In this document: positions 24,546-32,954 of the stretch, piece by piece | Position numbering within the stretch: position 1 is the stretch's first letter | Layout of the letters: the number at the start of each line of letters is the position of its first letter | NCBI GenBank assembly: GCA_021325235.1 | Contig: JAJPHN010000049.1 | Location: 1 to 64,000 of the forward strand | Length of the DNA stretch: 64,000 bases | Source: Terriglobia bacterium | GTDB lineage: Bacteria > Acidobacteriota > Terriglobia > Bryobacterales > Bryobacteraceae | Direction of reading: 5' to 3' | Notes under the pieces: generated by a model | Database searches by the model: none | Told to the model about the DNA's origin: nothing | The model's input: the letters and a program-made list of their open reading frames with translations, nothing else | Translations under genes and position numbers: made by a program

Positions 24546-26684
24546 ATGCGTTTCTGCACGTTGCTCCTTGCGATCGGCTCGCTCGCTGTCGCCCAAACAC
24601 CGCCTAAGTCTTTCCCCGTTAGCGACCTGATCGCAAGCCACCACGCTCCCCCCATCACGCCCACCTGGGCTCCGGACGGCCAATCCTTTCTCTATGAGGC
24701 GGAGAACACAGTTCAGGTCTACCGGCTCGCCGATCGCAACCCGCACCCATGGTTTCGTCCGGATGATCTCGAAAAATCCGCTACGCCCGTTGTGCGGCCG
24801 CAGGAGTTTGGCTGGCAGAATCGACGCGTGAATTCGGCTTCTTATCAATGGTTCCCGAATAGCAAAGATCTGCTTGCCTCCGCTGGCGGCGATCTCTTTA
24901 TCGTTCATGGCAACGGCAAATTCGACCAGATCACCAAGACCGATATAGACGAAGAAGATCCGCACCTTTCACCGGATGGCAGCAAGATTCTGTATCGCTG
25001 GAAATCGAATCTCTACGTGCTCGATCTGGCCACGCGCGCAGCCAGGCAATTGACCAGGGATGGCACCGCCACGCTGCTCAACGGCGAGCTCGATTGGGTT
25101 TATCCCGAGGAGCTTGATCTCGGCACGGCTTCCTGGTGGGCGCCGGATTCGAAACACGTCGCATTTCTTCAGTTCGATGTGAGCCATGAGTTTGTCTACC
25201 CGCAGGTCGATCTCACACGCGAACGCGCCTTGAGCGAACCGGAGCGCTATCCGCAGGCCGGAACGCCCAACGCCGAGGTCAGGCTCGGTGTACTGTCGAT
25301 CGAAACCGGCGAGACAAAGTGGGTTCCGCTCGGCTCGACCGCCAACGCGCTGATCGCTCGCATCGCCTGGCTGCCCGATTCTTCGCGCGTTGCCATCGAA
25401 CGGCTCAATCGCGTGCAGGACAAGCTCGAACTGCTGCTGGCGAATGCCGCTACCGGCGAACTCAGCTCGATTTTGAAAGAGGAATCGAAGACCTGGATCA
25501 ACGTGGCGCAGGAGCCGCTATTCCTGAAATCGCGGGACGAATTTCTCTGGACCAGCGAGCGCAGCGGCTTCCGCCATATCTATCGCTACCGCAACAATGG
25601 CGAACTCCTCGGTCAGTTGACCAAAGGAGATTGGGAGGTGGTCGCCATCAGTGCCATCGACGAGAAATCCGGCCGCATCTACTACACCTCTTCGCAAGCC
25701 AGCCCGCTTGAGACACAGCTCTACAGTGTCTCCCTAACCGGCGGCGAACCAACGCGAGTCACGTCCGAAGAAGGATCGCATATGATCTCCATGAATGAGC
25801 AGGGCACCGCCTATGTCGACAGCCACTCGAGCTTGCATCAACCCGGCCAGACGGTGCTGGCACACACCGACGGCCAGCCTCCCACCGTTCTGCGAGCAGC
25901 CGAGAAGAAGAACGAAGCGCTGTTGCCGGAGGAAATCGTCACGCTCAAAACGAATGATGGCGCGACTCTGTATGGCCGTCTCATCAAACCGGCCAACTAT
26001 CAGCCCGGCACGCGCTATCCGCTGATCGTCTCGGTCTACGGCGGCCCCGGCGTGCAGACCGTGCGCAATCGCTGGTACGGCGCAAGCTGGGAGCAGGTAC
26101 TGGCCCACGCCGGCTATCTCGTCTGGCAGCTCGATAATCGCGGATCCAAGGGCCGCGGCCTGGCATTCGAAGCGCCGATCTATCGAAAGATGGGCGTGCA
26201 GGAAGTGGCCGACCAGCGCTTCGGTGTCGAATATCTGGTTTCGCAGGGTCTCGCCGATCCGAAACGCGTCGGCATCACCGGCTTCAGCTACGGCGGATAC
26301 ATGACCTTGCGTTCGCTCCTGTTCGCTCCCGACGTGTTTCAGGTCGGCGTGGCAGGCGCTCCGGTTACCGACTGGCACAACTACGACACCATCTATACAG
26401 AGCGCTACATGGGCATCCCGGATGAGAATCGCGCCGCCTACGACGCCAGTTCGAATGTCAAAAATGCCGAGCGCTTAGCCGGAAAACTGCTCATCATCCA
26501 CAATCTCGAGGATGACAACGTGCTGTTTCAAAACACTATGCAGATGGCGACCGCACTGGAACGCGCGGGCAAGCCATTCGTCATGCAGATCTATCCGCAG
26601 AAAACGCACGGCATCACCGGACCCTACCGCAAAGAGTTCTATCAGCAGATGCTCGCCTTCTTCGATGAGCATCTGAAGCCATAG
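24546..26684 (+). CDS. S9B dipeptidyl-peptidase IV-type serine peptidase
   Basis: 712 residues with a signal peptide (MRFCTLLLAIGSLAVAQ). An eight-bladed propeller (TPTWAPDGQSFLYE, LSPDGSKILYRWKSNLYV, GELDWVYPEELDLG with the Glu pair that binds the substrate N-terminus) is followed by the alpha/beta-hydrolase domain. The catalytic triad is S581 (GFSYGGYM), D656 (LEDDNVLF) and H688 (KTHGITG). It should cleave X-Pro or X-Ala dipeptides from peptide N-termini in the periplasm. Length is normal. No neighbour shows a clear functional link; it stands alone after the GNAT pseudogene. Confidence 0.94.
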   Translation: MRFCTLLLAIGSLAVAQTPPKSFPVSDLIASHHAPPITPTWAPDGQSFLYEAENTVQVYRLADRNPHPWFRPDDLEKSATPVVRPQEFGWQNRRVNSASYQWFPNSKDLLASAGGDLFIVHGNGKFDQITKTDIDEEDPHLSPDGSKILYRWKSNLYVLDLATRAARQLTRDGTATLLNGELDWVYPEELDLGTASWWAPDSKHVAFLQFDVSHEFVYPQVDLTRERALSEPERYPQAGTPNAEVRLGVLSIETGETKWVPLGSTANALIARIAWLPDSSRVAIERLNRVQDKLELLLANAATGELSSILKEESKTWINVAQEPLFLKSRDEFLWTSERSGFRHIYRYRNNGELLGQLTKGDWEVVAISAIDEKSGRIYYTSSQASPLETQLYSVSLTGGEPTRVTSEEGSHMISMNEQGTAYVDSHSSLHQPGQTVLAHTDGQPPTVLRAAEKKNEALLPEEIVTLKTNDGATLYGRLIKPANYQPGTRYPLIVSVYGGPGVQTVRNRWYGASWEQVLAHAGYLVWQLDNRGSKGRGLAFEAPIYRKMGVQEVADQRFGVEYLVSQGLADPKRVGITGFSYGGYMTLRSLLFAPDVFQVGVAGAPVTDWHNYDTIYTERYMGIPDENRAAYDASSNVKNAERLAGKLLIIHNLEDDNVLFQNTMQMATALERAGKPFVMQIYPQKTHGITGPYRKEFYQQMLAFFDEHLKP

Positions 26685-26697
26685 CAGCGGCTCAGCT

Positions 26698-27210
26698 CTA
26701 ATCTAAATACTTGAGCAGGATGACTGAGTTCCCGTGTTCGTTATAGAGGAGCTCGTCGGCGACCTTTTTCGCCAGCATGATGCCGAAGCCGCCCGGCCTC
26801 AGTCCAAGCTTCGAGCGCAGCTCGGTGTGTAACAGCGGATTGTCCGGGGGGTTGTTGATCGCCGCATGCCCGGCAGCGCCGACCGAAAATCCTTTCCCGT
26901 CATCGTGCACATACATGATGATCAGGCGTTCGGTGCGGATGAGGGAAACATCGACCCAGCGATTCGGATCGAGCCCGCAGCCATGTTCCATCGCATTCGC
27001 CACCAGCTCGTCAATTGCAAGCAGCAGATTCGCAACAAGATCCTCAGGAAGCCCGTTCAGATGGGGCCGGAAGCATTCCGCAATCGCATCCTTCGACTCG
27101 AGCGCCGGCGAAACGGCCAGCGTGACCCAGCCCGGCCGGTTGGATTTGATACGAAAATGCGGGTGTTTATGAATACTGTTCCGCGCGGCCACTCTTGGGT
27201 ATCCTCTCAT
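26698..27210 (-). CDS. RsbW-like ATP-binding protein (anti-sigma/serine kinase family)
   Basis: 170 residues, a single HATPase_c_2 domain. The N-box is LAIDELVANAMEHG, G1 is VHDDGKGFS and G2 is GGFGIMLAKKVADEL. Such proteins are RsbW/SpoIIAB-type serine kinases that bind a sigma factor or an anti-sigma antagonist in partner-switching circuits. No RsbV- or sigma-type partner is adjacent, so the partner lies elsewhere. The loop between G1 and G2 (AGHAAINNPPDNPLLHTELR) is longer than in RsbW, as in many stand-alone members. It is convergent with the DPP4 gene (13 bases apart) and divergent from the next gene. Confidence 0.85.
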   Translation of the reverse strand: MRGYPRVAARNSIHKHPHFRIKSNRPGWVTLAVSPALESKDAIAECFRPHLNGLPEDLVANLLLAIDELVANAMEHGCGLDPNRWVDVSLIRTERLIIMYVHDDGKGFSVGAAGHAAINNPPDNPLLHTELRSKLGLRPGGFGIMLAKKVADELLYNEHGNSVILLKYLD

Positions 27211-27259
27211 TCCCGCTTACCCGACGGAAATGATAGCTTCGAGTAAGAAGTGCTTTTCC

Positions 27260-27904
27260 ATGCGGGTTCCTATCACATTTGCATTGATGCTCGTCGCCGC
27301 CGGTACGCTGCTGGGCTCGAAAAAGGTAATTTCTCCAACAACCAGCGCCAGTAACGAACAGGTCGACATCGTCGCAACCATCGTCCTGGATGAAACCGAG
27401 ATCACTCAAAAGCTCGGCGCCGACCCCGGCAAGGGAATCGCGCTCCTGGAAGTCAGGGTAACTCCCAAAACCGACCAGCCCGTTCAGGTGAGCCCCGATG
27501 ATTTCATTCTGCTCGCGCACGACGATGGCGAGCGATCGAAGCCCTTCGAGCCGGAGCAGCTTGCGGGCAATGGCGCCATGGTTGTAACGAGCAAAGAAGA
27601 CACGGTAAAGCGGACCGGCTCGACCATCGGCATGGGCGGCATCATGATGGGCGGCGCAGGCGGGGGGAACGCATCGCCCGGCAATCCCACACCCAAGACG
27701 ATTCATACCAAAATGGACTCGAAAAACCAGGGGAATGCCGGTCTGCTCGAAGCGCTGAAAGCAAAGCAGTTCCCGACCACAGATGCCAAGGACGAAGTCA
27801 GCGGCTACTTGTATTTTCCGCTGGATGGCAAGCACAAGCTCAAGAATCTGGCCGTGCTGTATCGAGGTCCAGCCGGCAAACTGAACCTCGAATTCCAACA
27901 TTGA
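27260..27904 (+). CDS. Secreted protein of unknown function
   Basis: 214 residues beginning with a signal peptide (MRVPITFALMLVAAGTLLG). The mature part has a beta-rich segment (DIVATIVLDETEITQKLG, LLEVRVTPKTDQPVQVSPDD), then a Gly/Met-rich low-complexity loop (IGMGGIMMGGAGGGN) and a C-terminal beta segment (GYLYFPLDGKHKLKNLAVLY). The pattern resembles secreted DUF proteins that bind other envelope components, but I do not recognise the family. AGAAG lies before ATG 27260; an upstream ATG at 27230 is also possible. No functional call. Confidence 0.7.
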   Translation: MRVPITFALMLVAAGTLLGSKKVISPTTSASNEQVDIVATIVLDETEITQKLGADPGKGIALLEVRVTPKTDQPVQVSPDDFILLAHDDGERSKPFEPEQLAGNGAMVVTSKEDTVKRTGSTIGMGGIMMGGAGGGNASPGNPTPKTIHTKMDSKNQGNAGLLEALKAKQFPTTDAKDEVSGYLYFPLDGKHKLKNLAVLYRGPAGKLNLEFQH

Positions 27905-27933
27905 GAAGCGATCCGGACGATCGGGGTGCCGGC

Positions 27934-28254
27934 TTATTTCGCTTCGTCGATTGTGTTGACCTTCACGGTGTCGCCTTCGATCGAGCCGTCGATGGTGACA
28001 TTTTTCGCCGCAAAAGCCTTCGCTTTGTCCTTCGACGCGTCGTCGAACTTCAGCACTTTATCGCCGCTTACGAGTACCGGATCGGCGCCGCCGTTGATGC
28101 ACATGTCCTTCACGCACTTGGTGTTGGCTGCACTTACGGTGTGATGCTTGGCGCCGCAGTGCGCGTCCGAAACATAGCCGGTGATCTGATCAGCGGTTGC
28201 CGCGAACGAAAATGCGGAGACGGCCAGGAAACAGCCCAAAGCCATTTTCTTCAT
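27934..28254 (-). CDS. Small secreted cysteine-containing protein
   Basis: 106 residues: signal peptide MKKMALGCFLAVSAFSFAATA, then ITGYVSDAHCGAKH, KCVKDMCINGGADPVLVSG and a beta-rich end (VTIDGSIEGDTVKVNTID). Three cysteines in the mature part and the YVSDAHCG opening recur in small secreted proteins of Acidobacteriota; the function is unknown. A perfect AGGAGGG ribosome site precedes the ATG by about ten bases, suggesting high expression. It stands apart from its neighbours by 69 bases upstream and 30 downstream. Confidence 0.8.
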   Translation of the reverse strand: MKKMALGCFLAVSAFSFAATADQITGYVSDAHCGAKHHTVSAANTKCVKDMCINGGADPVLVSGDKVLKFDDASKDKAKAFAAKNVTIDGSIEGDTVKVNTIDEAK

Positions 28255-28323
28255 TGAGTAAAACCCTCCTGAGAGTTATTACGAGTTTCATTCTATAGCA
28301 GATGAGCCGGACAAGTGTTTCTA

Positions 28324-29172
28324 CTACTCAACCGATACCGATCCCGAGTTGACCCGGATCTCGACGCTGGGGCCGCCGCCGCGAATCTTGCCTTCGACAT
28401 GATGAGCCGAAAAGCTGCTGTGAACCGTCATCTCGGGCACCGAAATATGGCCGCTATCGGTTTGAATGCTGACGTCGTACCCGGCACCAGGCGCGAGCTT
28501 TACCGAGACTCCGCCGGAATCAGCTTTGGCGCGGATCGGCGCTGCCCGCGTCTGGCTCAGACGCACACTGCCTGAATCCGTTTGCGCATCGATGCTGCCC
28601 GCGATGTCGCTCGCTTCTACTCCGCCTGAATCGACTCGCGCATAAACGGCGCCTCCGATGTTCGAGAGATGAATTCCCCCCGAATCGGCCGCCGCGTGTA
28701 CTTCGCCTTTGACATTGTCCACGTGAACGCCGCCCGAATCCGTCTTTGCATCCACCGGTCCCCGAACGCCTTCCACCGTAACGCCGCCCGAATCCGCGCG
28801 CGCATGCACCTCGCTCTGTTCTGGCGTCTCAATCTCGAAACGCAGCGAGATGCCGCGCAGCAGATCGCGATCGTGCACAAAGCCCAGCCGGATCTGGTTC
28901 CCGTTTTGCTCAACCGGGGGATTCTTTTCGATGCGGCGAATGCGGTCGGCGGCATCGCCCGCGCCGAACCAGCTGTGCTCCGCTTTCAAATAGGCATGGA
29001 CACGTACTGTGGAACCCGACCCGCTGCGCACCTGAATGCCCCCGGAATCGGTTTTCACTTCGAGAGTCACCGGACCGGAAACCGAAAGCGAACGATCAAA
29101 CGAGCCTTCCTGCGCCGTAGCGCAAACCGCTGCAAACGCGATCGCCACAAGGGAGTACAACAAAGGCTTCAC
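28324..29172 (-). CDS. Secreted beta-strand-repeat protein (DUF4097-like)
   Basis: 282 residues. I start at GTG 29172 because AAAGGAGG lies five bases before it and a signal peptide follows (LLYSLVAIAFAAVCATA). The mature protein is a chain of about nine copies of a DSGG motif about 20 residues apart: KTDSGGIQV, RADSGGVTV, KTDSGGVHV, AADSGGIHL, RVDSGGVEA, QTDSGSVRL, KADSGGVSV, QTDSGHISV, VNSGSVSVE. This is the DUF4097 right-handed beta-helix arrangement, predicted to be exported. Some family members sit with anti-sigma systems; here none is adjacent. Function unknown. Confidence 0.85.
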   Translation of the reverse strand: MKPLLYSLVAIAFAAVCATAQEGSFDRSLSVSGPVTLEVKTDSGGIQVRSGSGSTVRVHAYLKAEHSWFGAGDAADRIRRIEKNPPVEQNGNQIRLGFVHDRDLLRGISLRFEIETPEQSEVHARADSGGVTVEGVRGPVDAKTDSGGVHVDNVKGEVHAAADSGGIHLSNIGGAVYARVDSGGVEASDIAGSIDAQTDSGSVRLSQTRAAPIRAKADSGGVSVKLAPGAGYDVSIQTDSGHISVPEMTVHSSFSAHHVEGKIRGGGPSVEIRVNSGSVSVE

Positions 29173-29257
29173 AAGCGCCTCCTTTCGAGAGCTTATGGAA
29201 ATACGCGAACAGCGGCGCAAATGTTCCGCGCAACAACCGCTCAAACCGGCGTCGCGC

Positions 29258-30970
29258 TCAGCCCGCCAGGCCTTTGCCTTCCGTAACCGTGATCACCTGG
29301 TTCGCCTTTACATTGGCGAGTTTATCGACAATTCCGCTGGGCCAGTGTATCTCGAGATCAGCCTTTGTGGCCGTTTTCAGGCCGAAGTGAACGCGCAGGT
29401 CGCTCTGCGAGATGTAACTCCCCCCGCTGCGCACTTCGTCCATCTGCCGGTGCTCGCCCTCGGGTGTGCAGTAAATACGCGCGCCGATACCCGATCGGTT
29501 CGACTTGGTTCCGATCGTCTTCACCTTGAGCCAGTTGTGCTTTAACGTCGAGTCGCAGCGCAGAAGCTGCGGCACGTCGTTCACGCAGTTCACCGCCACG
29601 TCCAGATCGCCGTCGTTGTCAAAATCGCCCAGCGCACAGCCCCGGCCGGCCACCGGCTCCAGAATACCCGGCCCCGCTTCCAGCGACACATCTTCAAACC
29701 GCCCATTTCCCAGGTTGTGATACAGCACCTTGCGCTCTTTGTATCCCGATTCGCTCGCTTTCTCGCGCACTTCCGGATACACGTGGCCGTTGCAGGTGAG
29801 AATGTCGGGCCAGCCGTCGTTGTCGAAATCGAGAAAACACGCGCCCCAACCCAGGAATCGTGTATTGCGTCCGAGTCCGGCCTGAAACGTCACGTCTTCG
29901 AAATTGCCGCCGCCTTGGTTGCGATAGAGACTCGAGGTGTCACCGGCAAAATTCGTCTTCACGATATCGAGGTGGCCTTTGCCATACAGGTCGATCGCGG
30001 AAACGCCCATGCCCGCCTGCGTCTTTCCGTCAGCGCCGAACGCGACGCCCCACTCGAGCGCCACATCGGTAAACGTCCCGTCGTGATTGTTGCGGAACAG
30101 TGCCGAGGGCGCGGAATCGTCGGCCACGTAAATATCCGGCCAGCCGTCATCGTCGAAATCGCCGACTAACACGCCCAGCCCATACGTCCCCTGCTTCTTG
30201 AGAATGCCCGCCTTTTCGGAGACATCGGTAAACGTGCCTTCGCCGTTGTTGTGGAAGAGAATGTCTTTACCGCCCTGTAGTCCCGGAGGGCCGCAGGCGA
30301 CGATCAGTCCTTCGTAAAGACAGGGTCCGCTCTCCGGCAGCGGCGCTGTTTTGGGATCGAAGTCTATGTAGTTTGCGACGTACAAATCGAGATGCCCGTC
30401 GCGATCGTAATCGAGAAACGCGCACCCGGTGTTCCAGCGCTTCAGCCCCGTCTTGGTCCGCGTCGTTACGCCCGCCTTTTCGGCCACATCGGTGAACGTG
30501 CCGTCGCCATTGTTGTGCCACAGCGCGCAATCGCCCCAGTACGTCACGAACAGATCGGTATGGCCGTCGTTGTCATAGTCGCCCGCGCATACGCCCTGTC
30601 CCCAGCCGGTGCGCGCCACGCCTGCCTTGAGCGTCACGTCCGTGAAAGTACCGTCGCGATTGTTCTTGTAGAGCCGGCTCACCGGTTCCGAGCCTTTCGG
30701 AAAATTCGATTCGAAGCGGGTCCCGTTAACGAAAAACAAATCGAGCCAGCCATCGTTGTCGTAATCGATGAAAGCGACGCCGCAGCCTGTGGTCTCGAGC
30801 AGATATTTGTTCCGCGCTTCAGCGCCAAAGATCGTTTTTTCGTGCAAGCCCGCTTCTCGAGCAACGTTGACAAACTGTACGCCTAGCGGAGCACCCGCCA
30901 GCAGCTGGTCAATCGAAAAAACCGGCAGCGCGGCGCAGAGCGACCGGACGAACGAGCGGCGCGAGTGCAT
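29258..30970 (-). CDS. FG-GAP/ASPIC-UnbV protein (CRTAC1-like), Tat-exported
   Basis: 570 residues. A twin-arginine-type leader (SRRSFVRSLCAALPVF) precedes about seven FG-GAP/VCBS units with calcium-binding DxDxDG loops (DYDNDGWLDLFFVNG, DYDNDGHTDLFVTYWG, DYDRDGHLDLYVANY, DFDNDGWPDILTCNG, DFDNDGDLDVAVNC). Together these build a beta-propeller. The ASPIC/UnbV domain ends it (RSGIGARIY, DEVRSGGSYISQSDLRVHFG). Exported, calcium-stabilised, probably a binding or adhesion protein. Its start overlaps the upstream TPR gene by TAATG; it is the last gene of the FecR-TPR-TPR unit. Confidence 0.9.
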   Translation of the reverse strand: MHSRRSFVRSLCAALPVFSIDQLLAGAPLGVQFVNVAREAGLHEKTIFGAEARNKYLLETTGCGVAFIDYDNDGWLDLFFVNGTRFESNFPKGSEPVSRLYKNNRDGTFTDVTLKAGVARTGWGQGVCAGDYDNDGHTDLFVTYWGDCALWHNNGDGTFTDVAEKAGVTTRTKTGLKRWNTGCAFLDYDRDGHLDLYVANYIDFDPKTAPLPESGPCLYEGLIVACGPPGLQGGKDILFHNNGEGTFTDVSEKAGILKKQGTYGLGVLVGDFDDDGWPDIYVADDSAPSALFRNNHDGTFTDVALEWGVAFGADGKTQAGMGVSAIDLYGKGHLDIVKTNFAGDTSSLYRNQGGGNFEDVTFQAGLGRNTRFLGWGACFLDFDNDGWPDILTCNGHVYPEVREKASESGYKERKVLYHNLGNGRFEDVSLEAGPGILEPVAGRGCALGDFDNDGDLDVAVNCVNDVPQLLRCDSTLKHNWLKVKTIGTKSNRSGIGARIYCTPEGEHRQMDEVRSGGSYISQSDLRVHFGLKTATKADLEIHWPSGIVDKLANVKANQVITVTEGKGLAG

Positions 30971-32256
30971 TACTGCGGCGACGGCTCCTGGCTCGGCATA
31001 TGCGCGATCGGCTTCATCACTTCGCCGCCCCGCATTCCCTGCTCGAGCGTGTTGGCCAGCTGCGATTCCTTCTCCTGTTTCAGCCGGGCTCCGGTAGCAA
31101 AAGCTTCCGCACTCCCGGCTTTATCGCCCTTTTGCCGCAAAATCTGGCCGATGGTGTTAAACGGGCCGGGCGAGCTCGGATCGAGCCGGATCGCTTCGCG
31201 CAGTTCCGCAAGCGCACCGTCGAGGTCGCCGTTCTGCTTGAGCGCAATACCAAGCATGTAGTGCGCCTCCGCATACTCGGGCGAAACCTTGATGGCCGCG
31301 CGCATCTCGTCAGTCAGACCCGCGAAATCACCCTCCTGCCAGTCCGCAATGCCGAGGGAATAATGCGCCTGCGCGAGCGTGGGATCCAGCCGGATCGCTT
31401 CTCGAAACTCGTTCTTGGCATCGTCGAGCTGATCTTTACTCTTCAACGCAATGCCCAGATCATAATGCCCCGCTGCGGAGTTGGGATCGATGGCGAGCAG
31501 CGCCCGATACGTCTTCTCGGCCGCATCGAAATCGCCCTTCTTCAAATCCGCATAACCGATGTTCATGAGTGCGCTGGTGTCCCGCGCATCGTGCGCGAGA
31601 ACGGTCTGAGATTCTTCAATCGCGCGGTCCGGCTGGCGTGTCTCGATAAGGAGATACGCATAGCTGTTGCGCAGCGCATTATTCGCCGGATCGAGGGCCA
31701 CCGCTTTGGCATAGGCGTCCACTGCATGCGCCAGATCGTTTTTCGTTTCGAACGCGCGCCCCAGATCAGCCCACGCCGGAGCAGCCGCACTGTTCAGATT
31801 CACCGCCTGCTGCAGCTCGCTCACGGCGCTATCGGCATCGTTGTTGCGCAGGAAAGCGGAGCCGAGGCGGTATCGATATTGGAAATTCTGCGGCTCGAGC
31901 GTCGCGGCAGACTGCAACTCGTTAATCGCGGCTGTATGCTCACCATCATTCCAAAGCGCAACGCCCAGGTGGAAATGCGCCTGCGCATAGCGCGAGTCGA
32001 GCGCGATCGATTTGCGGAAGTGCTCCAGGGCGTCCGCATTCTGCTGCAGCACCGCGTATAGAAAGCCGACGCGATCTTCCGATTCGGCCGTCGCCTCTGC
32101 AGCGGCAGCTTGCTTCAGCACTTCGCTCGCTTCCGATTTCTGGCCGGCCCGGATCAACTCTTCAGCCCGCGAAGCCAGATCCGACTGCGTATCGCTCCCG
32201 GCAGATAGCGCGCGCGAACACAACGAAATCAGGCAAAAGAGTGCTACTGCGCGCAA
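30970..32256 (-). CDS. Exported TPR-repeat protein
   Basis: 428 residues with a signal peptide (VALFCLISLCSRALSAG) and about ten tetratricopeptide repeats, such as YAQAHFHLGVALWNDGEHTAA, FQYRYRLGSAFLRNNDADSAV, AAGHYDLGIALKSKDQLDDA and PGPFNTIGQILRQKGDKAGSA. TPR superhelices bind peptides and hold complexes together; in Acidobacteriota such proteins often sit beside ASPIC/FG-GAP proteins, as here. Stop and next start overlap (TAATG), so production is coupled to the FG-GAP protein. The partner is inferred to be that protein or the second TPR protein upstream. Confidence 0.88.
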   Translation of the reverse strand: MRAVALFCLISLCSRALSAGSDTQSDLASRAEELIRAGQKSEASEVLKQAAAAEATAESEDRVGFLYAVLQQNADALEHFRKSIALDSRYAQAHFHLGVALWNDGEHTAAINELQSAATLEPQNFQYRYRLGSAFLRNNDADSAVSELQQAVNLNSAAAPAWADLGRAFETKNDLAHAVDAYAKAVALDPANNALRNSYAYLLIETRQPDRAIEESQTVLAHDARDTSALMNIGYADLKKGDFDAAEKTYRALLAIDPNSAAGHYDLGIALKSKDQLDDAKNEFREAIRLDPTLAQAHYSLGIADWQEGDFAGLTDEMRAAIKVSPEYAEAHYMLGIALKQNGDLDGALAELREAIRLDPSSPGPFNTIGQILRQKGDKAGSAEAFATGARLKQEKESQLANTLEQGMRGGEVMKPIAHMPSQEPSPQ

Positions 32257-32286
32257 TACATGCTCATTATAAGTGAGCCGCCGCGG

Positions 32287-32952
32287 TTACTTCTGCGGCC
32301 ACTTCGCCAGCAGTTCTTTGGCCTCCGGATGCCGTGCCGATGAATAACGCAGCGCCTGCTTTGCATCGTCGGTCCACTTGCCCTGATTCACCAGGGCCGC
32401 GCCGTACACATAAGCCGCTTTGTACGAAAACAGGTGCATCTTGTACGCCTGCTTGGCCACAGCTTCGGCTTCCGAATAGCGCTGGAGCCGGCATAGGATC
32501 AGCGCCAGATTATCGAACGCAAGGACGTGCTTAGAGTGGCTCTTAGTCAATTGTCGAAGCGTATCGACCGCCAGATCCGGATGCCCCGCCGCGAAATATT
32601 CCAGCCCCAGGTTGTTGGCGGCTTCATAATACTGCGGATCGATGGCCAGCGCGCGCTTGAATTCTTCGATCGCCTCCTCATGCCTGCCTTTTTTCGACAG
32701 CTTCTCGGCGCGTCCGGCCAGCTTCTTCGCGCCAGCAGGAGCTTCGTGGTCGAATACGTCAGCCGCCAACGTAGGGTCGTCATCCGGTCCGCCCCAGAGC
32801 GGAATCGCATTCGCCTGGGTATTGGCCTGGGCATTCGCCTCCTGCGCCTTCTCGGAGACTTCGCGGACCTGCCGCATTCGTTCCTGCGCGGCCTGATCCG
32901 ACTGGATCGATTGCGCCCAGAGCGCTATCCCAAAGGTCACCGCCAGCAGCAT
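32287..32952 (-). CDS. Exported TPR protein
   Basis: 221 residues from ATG 32952, chosen because GGAG lies ten bases before it and it begins right after the FecR-like stop; the frame is open further upstream into the FecR gene. A signal peptide (MLLAVTFGIALWAQ) is followed by a Gln/Ala-rich coiled-coil-like stretch (VREVSEKAQEANAQANTQ) and two or three TPR units (HEEAIEEFKRALAIDPQYYEAANNLG, split, and SEAEAVAKQAYKMHLF). Second gene of a four-gene operon. Its partner is not known. Confidence 0.8.
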   Translation of the reverse strand: MLLAVTFGIALWAQSIQSDQAAQERMRQVREVSEKAQEANAQANTQANAIPLWGGPDDDPTLAADVFDHEAPAGAKKLAGRAEKLSKKGRHEEAIEEFKRALAIDPQYYEAANNLGLEYFAAGHPDLAVDTLRQLTKSHSKHVLAFDNLALILCRLQRYSEAEAVAKQAYKMHLFSYKAAYVYGAALVNQGKWTDDAKQALRYSSARHPEAKELLAKWPQK

Positions 32953-32954
32953 CG

